From a bacterium (GTDB lineage: Bacteria > Electryoneota > Electryoneia > Electryoneales > Electryoneaceae): DNA of 10,032 nucleotides. Position 1 is the first letter of the stretch, and the number at the start of each line of letters is the position of its first letter. Shown here in pieces: positions 5,621-10,032 of this stretch. The notes below the pieces were generated by a model that saw nothing but the letters and a program-made list of their open reading frames with translations, was not told the origin of the DNA and did not search any database. Position numbers and translations under genes: made by a program. The stretch covers positions 1-10,032 of the forward strand of contig JANQEY010000123.1 in the NCBI GenBank assembly GCA_028278125.1. Reading direction: 5' to 3'.

Positions 5621-6325
5621 TTAATCTTTATAGTATTGGTTTTTCATCCTCTCTACAAAGGCCACCAGATTAGGATAACTTTTTGCCAGTTTATTAAATT
5701 CAGATTCAAATTCAGGGACAATAAACTGTGCCAGAAAGCCAAAAGCACATATGTCCAGAGTAGTAACCTTGTCGATTAGAAAGTAATCCTTGGTCCCAAG
5801 TAAATCAGACAGGGCAGTCAAATCCTTTTTCGCGATCTGCAGGAGTTCGTCTTTTTTATGACGACCGAATCCTTGCAGGTATAAGGATTTTTTAACTCCC
5901 TTTCTTGCAAGGGTCGGGATCAGTACTTTTAATGGAAACGGTAACATCCCAAAGAAGGCCGGTTTGATAACAGACCAGCCTGTGTCATCGATCCAGCGTG
6001 AATAAACCATGCACCAGTACAGGTTCTCGTCCAGCATCCTGCACAAGGCATGGGCAATGGCTTTTTGTTCGGGGTTGAGTTCCTGATCCAGTTGATCACC
6101 ATAGGTCTCTTTTAAATATGCAATGATGTGGGTGGAATCCGGGATGGTTTTACCATTATCAACAATAAATGGCAGTTTCCCTTTGGGGGCTTTTTTGAGA
6201 TTTCCGAAATCCGGTCTGGTTTCGTACTCCAGGCCGGTTGCTCTGAGATAGCAGTCAACTTTCAATACAAATGGGCTTGGATCGGCAAGTCCCAGGTTGG
6301 GTCCGAAGCTGTAGAGTGTAATCAT
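5621..6325 (-). CDS. glutathione S-transferase family protein (Fax/metaxin-like)
   Basis: A 234-residue soluble protein. The N-terminal thioredoxin-like domain (about 1-78) begins MITLYSFGPNLGLADPSPF and contains KLPFIVDNG with the cis-proline (P52) and D63-S64, which in GSTs contact the gamma-glutamyl part of glutathione. The all-helical C-terminal domain (about 88-230) contains FLIDKVTTLDICAFGFLA with the T188-x-x-D191 N-capping box typical of GST folds. KAPKGKLPFI and DSTHII match the failed-axon-connections/metaxin-like branch of bacterial GSTs, for which substrates are not established. No thioredoxin-type CxxC is present; the catalytic residue may be a serine in the ADPSPF segment, but I cannot prove it. 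AAGGA lies 8 bases before the ATG. It is on the same strand as fhs, 148 bases downstream, with no evident functional link. Confidence 0.88.
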   Translation of the reverse strand: MITLYSFGPNLGLADPSPFVLKVDCYLRATGLEYETRPDFGNLKKAPKGKLPFIVDNGKTIPDSTHIIAYLKETYGDQLDQELNPEQKAIAHALCRMLDENLYWCMVYSRWIDDTGWSVIKPAFFGMLPFPLKVLIPTLARKGVKKSLYLQGFGRHKKDELLQIAKKDLTALSDLLGTKDYFLIDKVTTLDICAFGFLAQFIVPEFESEFNKLAKSYPNLVAFVERMKNQYYKD

Positions 6326-6379
6326 ATACTGTATCCTTCGTGTTCGGAATAGTTACAAAGTTATAAGGTTCAAAAGCAG

Positions 6380-6444
6380 TAGCTGGCAATAGCACTACCT
6401 ACCAGCTATTAAATCATTATCACTTATGACTTGTCACTTGTGAT
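6380..6444. repeat. two imperfect palindromes between fhs and the GST gene
   Basis: TAGCTGG (6380-6386) pairs with CCAGCTA (6402-6408) across 15 bases. A second, longer imperfect palindrome spans 6419-6444: ATCAC/GTGAT outer arms with TGAC/GTCA inside, built from near-repeats of CACTT and GACTT. Neither is followed by a T-run on the minus strand, so I do not call a terminator for fhs. They may be weak transcription-end or operator elements, or just local repeats. Confidence 0.35.
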
Positions 6445-6473
6445 TTTTATTCTCCATGTTTCATGTTACAGGA

Positions 6474-8147
6474 TTAAAACAAACCATGGATATTCCCGTT
6501 TGCATCCAGGTCTATGTTCTCAGCCGACGGGATTTTCGGTAAACCCGGCATGGTCATCATGTTCCCGGCGATAGCAACAATAAAACCCGCGCCATTGGCA
6601 ACCCGAACTTCGCTGATCTCTACAGTATGACCGTTTGGAGCACCTCTCAGGGTGGGATCGGTAGAAAAGGACATTTGTGTCTTTGCCATACATACAGGAA
6701 ACCGGCCGTAATCCCTGTTTAAATCCTTAATTTGTTTTTTTATCTTTTCACTGGCACTGATACCGTCTGCGCAATATATTTTTGTGGCAATTGCCTCCAT
6801 TTTTCCCCATAGACTGTCATTATCATCATAGACATATTTATGCCGGCCGGGCTTGTTGCCGATGATCTCACAAACTGCATGAGCCAGATCTTCAGCACCT
6901 GCACCCCCTTCGGCCCAATGCCTGGCAACCACTGCTTTAGCACCTGATGATTCCACACGCTGCTTTATTAGTTCCACTTCGGCATCCGTATCGGTGGCAA
7001 AATGGTTAATACTGACAACACAGGGCAGGTCAAAGTGTTGTTGAATATTACTGAGATGTCTTTCCAGATTAACCATGCCTTTATCAAGGGCGCCCAGATC
7101 TTCCTTATTCAGATCACCGGTTTTAATACCACCGTGATACTTCATTGCACGAGTCGTTGCAACAAGCACCACGGCGGCGGGTTGCAGTCCCGCTTTACGG
7201 CATTTGATATTAAGAAATTTTTCCGCCCCTAAGTCAGCACCGAAGCCGGCCTCTGTAATGACATAATCGGCAAGTTTTAACGCAGTTTTTGTGGCGGTAA
7301 CACTGTTACAGCCATGGGCAATATTGGCAAACGGACCACCATGGATCAATGCCAGGTTATTTTCCAGGGTCTGAACCAGATTCGGTTTAATGGCATCTTT
7401 CAGTAAAGCCGCCATGGCGCCATGTGCCTTCAGATCGCTGGCATGAACGGGTTTGCGATCATTGCGGGTATAAGCAACGATTATATTACCTAAACGTTGT
7501 TTTAAGTCGCTGATTGATGTCGCCAGACAAAGTATTGCCATAACTTCCGATGCAACAGTGATATCAAAACCGTCTTCCCGTGGGAAGCCATTGGCCACGC
7601 CGCCAAGGGAATGAACGATTTTACGCAATGCCCGATCATTCATATCCACTACACGTCTCCAGGTAATTAAACGCGGATCGATATCCAGTCGATTACCATG
7701 ATGGATATGGTTATCGAGCATGGCTGACAACAGGTTGTGAGCAGCACCAATAGCATGGAAGTCACCGGTAAAATGCAAATTGATATCTTCCATCGGCACT
7801 ACCTGTGCATAGCCTCCTCCGGCTGCACCGCCCTTTATGCCGAAACAGGGACCCAATGACGGTTCACGTAAACAAATCATGGTTTTTTTGCCGATACGAT
7901 TCATGGCATCACCCAGGCCAACCGTTGTAGTGGTTTTACCTTCGCCCGCCGGGGTGGGGCTGATGGCTGTTGTCAGAATCAATTTACCGTCATCACGATC
8001 CTGAAGACTGTCAATATAATTGAGAGAGAGTTTTGCTTTGTAGTGCCCATAAGGTTCCAGATGATCACTGGATATACCATATTGATCCCGGGCGAGATCA
8101 ATAATACGTTTCTTATTCGCTTTTTGTGCAATTTCTATATCCGACAT
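6474..8147 (-). CDS. fhs: formate--tetrahydrofolate ligase (10-formyl-THF synthetase)
   Basis: A 557-residue enzyme of normal full length. It joins formate to tetrahydrofolate using ATP, giving 10-formyl-THF, ADP and phosphate in the cytoplasm, and so feeds formate-derived carbon into purine, formyl-methionine and other one-carbon reactions. Visible family marks are the start (IAQKA..., [20 protein letters not shown]), the nucleotide-binding loop [10 protein letters not shown] (about 65-74), [20 protein letters not shown] (about 93-112) and [16 protein letters not shown] (about 123-138). Later marks are [34 protein letters not shown] and a C-terminus ending GNIHGLF. I see no broken motif. GGAG lies about 9 bases before the ATG. 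It appears to be transcribed alone or with the GST gene downstream; no folD or purU is beside it. Confidence 0.97.
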   Translation of the reverse strand: MSDIEIAQKANKKRIIDLARDQYGISSDHLEPYGHYKAKLSLNYIDSLQDRDDGKLILTTAISPTPAGEGKTTTTVGLGDAMNRIGKKTMICLREPSLGPCFGIKGGAAGGGYAQVVPMEDINLHFTGDFHAIGAAHNLLSAMLDNHIHHGNRLDIDPRLITWRRVVDMNDRALRKIVHSLGGVANGFPREDGFDITVASEVMAILCLATSISDLKQRLGNIIVAYTRNDRKPVHASDLKAHGAMAALLKDAIKPNLVQTLENNLALIHGGPFANIAHGCNSVTATKTALKLADYVITEAGFGADLGAEKFLNIKCRKAGLQPAAVVLVATTRAMKYHGGIKTGDLNKEDLGALDKGMVNLERHLSNIQQHFDLPCVVSINHFATDTDAEVELIKQRVESSGAKAVVARHWAEGGAGAEDLAHAVCEIIGNKPGRHKYVYDDNDSLWGKMEAIATKIYCADGISASEKIKKQIKDLNRDYGRFPVCMAKTQMSFSTDPTLRGAPNGHTVEISEVRVANGAGFIVAIAGNMMTMPGLPKIPSAENIDLDANGNIHGLF

Positions 8148-8343
8148 TGCTCATACTCCGGAAAAGTCCGATGCTTTTAATATTGCTCTGATTTTTGGGA
8201 TGATGTTGTATATCTGTGAGCAGTATTGTTATGCTTGGATCGATATACTAAAGGTATTCCGCTACACGGTAGGTCCCGGGATTATAACTTGAAACTGTAA
8301 TTTCTCTACCATTATTTAACACAATATCTTGCTTAGCTGAGTT
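8148..8343. other. divergent promoter region between fhs and the CLC gene
   Basis: This 196-bp spacer must hold the promoters of both divergent genes. On the minus strand TATAAT (8281-8286) could be a -10 box for fhs, about 135 bases upstream of its start, but there is no good -35. On the plus strand TTGAAA (8289-8294) and CATTAT (8310-8315) are 15 bases apart and could serve the CLC gene. Both are weak calls. I see no recognisable riboswitch or small RNA. Confidence 0.3.
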
Positions 8344-10032
8344 ATGAAAAAGATCATTCAAAGGCTGGAGCGATTTTGGGAAACATCCCAAATATCGCTT
8401 GCCAGTGCCCGCAGTCTGCCGGTGCTGGCCGTGATCGGTCTTGTCTCAGGGATCCTGGTTGGTTGTATCATTATCCTGTTTCGTCTGTTGATTGAATATA
8501 CTCAATCCCTTTTCCTACCGGGTGGTAATCCTGAGAATTATGAATCATTAACTTTTGATGAGCGGGCGGCTGTTCTGATTTCCGGCAGTATACTTCTTGG
8601 CTTACTGTTTTATTTGATATCACGGACAACAATACGTGTCGGTGTTGTGCATGTTATGGAACGGCTTGCTTATCATGAAGGCCACCTGCCCTTAAAACAC
8701 GCCGTGATGCAGTTTATCGGGGGCGCCATTGCTATTGCTTCCGGACATTCGGTTGGAAGGGAAGGGCCCAGTATCCATTTGGGTGCAGCCGGGGCCAGTC
8801 TGATGGGGCAATGGCTGAGGTTACCCAATAACAGTATTCGTACCCTGGTTGCGTGCGGTACGGCTGCAGCCATTGCAGCATCTTTTAATACTCCTCTGGC
8901 TGGGGTTATTTTTGCAATGGAGGTGGTGGTGATGGAATATACCATTACCGGATTTACTCCCGTAATACTTGCTGCAGTGAGTGCGACCACGGTAATGCGA
9001 CTGGTGTTTGATGCAGAACCCGTATTTCATGTGCCCGCATTTGATCTTGTTTCCCATTGGGAGTTGCCCATTATTGTGTTAATGGGGATTGCAATCGGGG
9101 GGTTGGCTGCTTTCTTTATTATCTCTCTTAAATGGGTAACACAAAAGGGACAAGGATTGCCTGTGTGGTTAGCAATGCCTGTTGCCGGTATCGGTGTCTG
9201 GATCTGCGCCTTGTTCGTCCCGGAAGTGATGGGTGTCGGTTATGATACGGTAAATGAAGTGCTATTGGGTAAAATCGGAATCTTCAGTCTCATCCTGATC
9301 CTGGTTTTTAAATTACTGGCAACCATTATCAGTGTCGGTCTCAGGATACCTGCGGGCTTTATCAGTCCCATCTTATTTATGGGGGCTGTTGCCGGGAGTG
9401 CCACCGGCCTGCTGATGGGATTGTTCCCATATACCGTGTCGCCTCCCGGTCTTTATGCAATGCTTGGCATGGGGGCGATGATGGGAGCGGCTTTACAAGC
9501 TCCCCTGGCCGCTCTGTTGGCTTTACTGGAACTGACTGGGAATGAAAATATTATTTTCCCCGGTATGCTGGCCATCATCAGTGCCAGTCTTGCCAGCAGG
9601 GAATTGTTCGGTCAGCAATCTGTTTATCTGTCACAGATGCAGGGTATTGGACTTGATTATCGTAATGATCCCGTTGCCCAGTCATTGCGACGTCTTGCCG
9701 TCAGTTCAGTGATGAATAGGGCGTTCTGTATAGTTGCATCGGATATACATAGACTGGATGCGAAGCAGATACTTGCGGATGAAAAACCCCACTGGCTGAT
9801 CATTACCCGTGACGGCGGCAACCTGCTGTTACCTGCGGCCGATCTGGCAAGATATATTGAGGAAAGCGAAGAGGAGCAGATTAATTTACTCGATATTCCG
9901 GCGAAACGCCTGCAACTGGCCCCCATACGCCAACAATCGACACTACAACAGGCCTATACCATGCTGAATGATCCTGATTCCGAGGCGGAAGCGTTATATG
10001 TGATCCGGCCTATCAGCGCAGCCGGACGTATC
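8344..10032 (+). CDS. CLC-family chloride channel/transporter with CBS-like C-terminus, 3' end cut
   Basis: The frame is open for 563 codons to the right edge. The membrane part (about 25-430) has the CLC marks: GREGP at 138-142 with gating glutamate E140, the FNTPLAGVIFAMEVV helix at about 181-195, GFISP at 338-342 (GxFxP anion site), and GAALQAPLAALLALLELTG at 381-399. CLC proteins pass chloride, or exchange 2 Cl- for 1 H+, across the inner membrane. Two features differ from the E. coli exchanger by alignment by eye. The GSGIP motif is replaced by RVGVV near 98-102, so the central serine becomes V99, and the proton-glutamate position after E193 is V194. From about 440 a soluble region contains SSVMNRAFCIVASDI and PHWLIITRDGGN, which look like a degenerate CBS pair. 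The gene is divergent from fhs. The ATG at 8344 has only a weak ribosome binding site (GAG, 2-3 bases upstream); the next candidate would remove conserved N-terminal residues. Confidence 0.92.
   Translation, partial: MKKIIQRLERFWETSQISLASARSLPVLAVIGLVSGILVGCIIILFRLLIEYTQSLFLPGGNPENYESLTFDERAAVLISGSILLGLLFYLISRTTIRVGVVHVMERLAYHEGHLPLKHAVMQFIGGAIAIASGHSVGREGPSIHLGAAGASLMGQWLRLPNNSIRTLVACGTAAAIAASFNTPLAGVIFAMEVVVMEYTITGFTPVILAAVSATTVMRLVFDAEPVFHVPAFDLVSHWELPIIVLMGIAIGGLAAFFIISLKWVTQKGQGLPVWLAMPVAGIGVWICALFVPEVMGVGYDTVNEVLLGKIGIFSLILILVFKLLATIISVGLRIPAGFISPILFMGAVAGSATGLLMGLFPYTVSPPGLYAMLGMGAMMGAALQAPLAALLALLELTGNENIIFPGMLAIISASLASRELFGQQSVYLSQMQGIGLDYRNDPVAQSLRRLAVSSVMNRAFCIVASDIHRLDAKQILADEKPHWLIITRDGGNLLLPAADLARYIEESEEEQINLLDIPAKRLQLAPIRQQSTLQQAYTMLNDPDSEAEALYVIRPISAAGRI

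Noticed and set aside
5479..5673. A 64-codon plus-strand frame from a TTG across the repeat block
   Set aside because: It runs through the inverted repeat and into the antisense of the GST gene, and its protein shows no family pattern.
6419..6444. Palindrome downstream of fhs as a rho-independent terminator
   Set aside because: The outer arms are 5 bp with three mismatches inside, the loop is only 2 bases, and no T-run follows on the minus strand.
8158..8175. Short CGGA/TCCG hairpin next to the fhs ribosome binding site as a folate riboswitch
   Set aside because: A 4-bp stem is too small, and none of the conserved elements of a tetrahydrofolate riboswitch is visible.
8673..9057. Minus-strand open frames of 78-105 codons opposite the CLC gene
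   Set aside because: They are antisense shadows of a strongly conserved membrane protein, with no ribosome binding sites or recognisable domains.

Overview
The window looks like chromosomal DNA from a gammaproteobacterium of moderate GC. This assignment is an inference from gene families and gene style, not from a marker gene. It carries nine complete protein genes with a recognisable family, one complete gene of unknown function, and two genes cut by the window edges. I see no rRNA, tRNA, CRISPR array, transposase or phage gene.

Left part (1-2387). The window opens inside a minus-strand 4-hydroxyphenylacetate 3-hydroxylase (HpaB) family gene, of which only the N-terminal 126 codons are present. 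A divergent plus-strand class I SAM-dependent methyltransferase follows. It converges on a secreted beta-lactamase-like serine hydrolase that is visibly more AT-rich than its neighbours.

Centre (2450-4328). Four tightly packed minus-strand genes form an obvious operon. In transcription order they are a small secreted protein of unknown family, a DUF6249-type membrane protein with a very acidic outer segment, an ECF-type RNA polymerase sigma factor, and a two-helix membrane protein in the position of an anti-sigma factor. The junctions overlap or are a few bases apart, and two of them carry a doubled ATGATG start. A candidate promoter with ECF-like features lies about 140 bp upstream of the first gene. 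The layout suggests an envelope-sensing, self-regulated sigma system, and this is the most interesting part of the window.

Middle right (4329-6325). A 306-bp AT-rich divergent spacer with inverted repeats separates the sigma operon from a plus-strand pair: a four-helix DUF1761 membrane protein and an NTF2/SnoaL-like protein. Next is a 244-bp spacer with two inverted copies of a 9-bp-periodic ACAGAG repeat, which looks like a dispersed intergenic repeat. A minus-strand metaxin/Fax-like glutathione S-transferase follows.

Right part (6474-10032). A full-length formate-tetrahydrofolate ligase (fhs, minus strand) supplies 10-formyl-THF to one-carbon metabolism. Divergent from it is a CLC-family chloride channel or transporter with a C-terminal CBS-like region, cut by the right edge. 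It keeps the gating glutamate but has valines at the usual central serine and at the proton-glutamate position.

No single previously undescribed system is proven here. The four-gene sigma operon with its unassigned secreted first gene is the best candidate.
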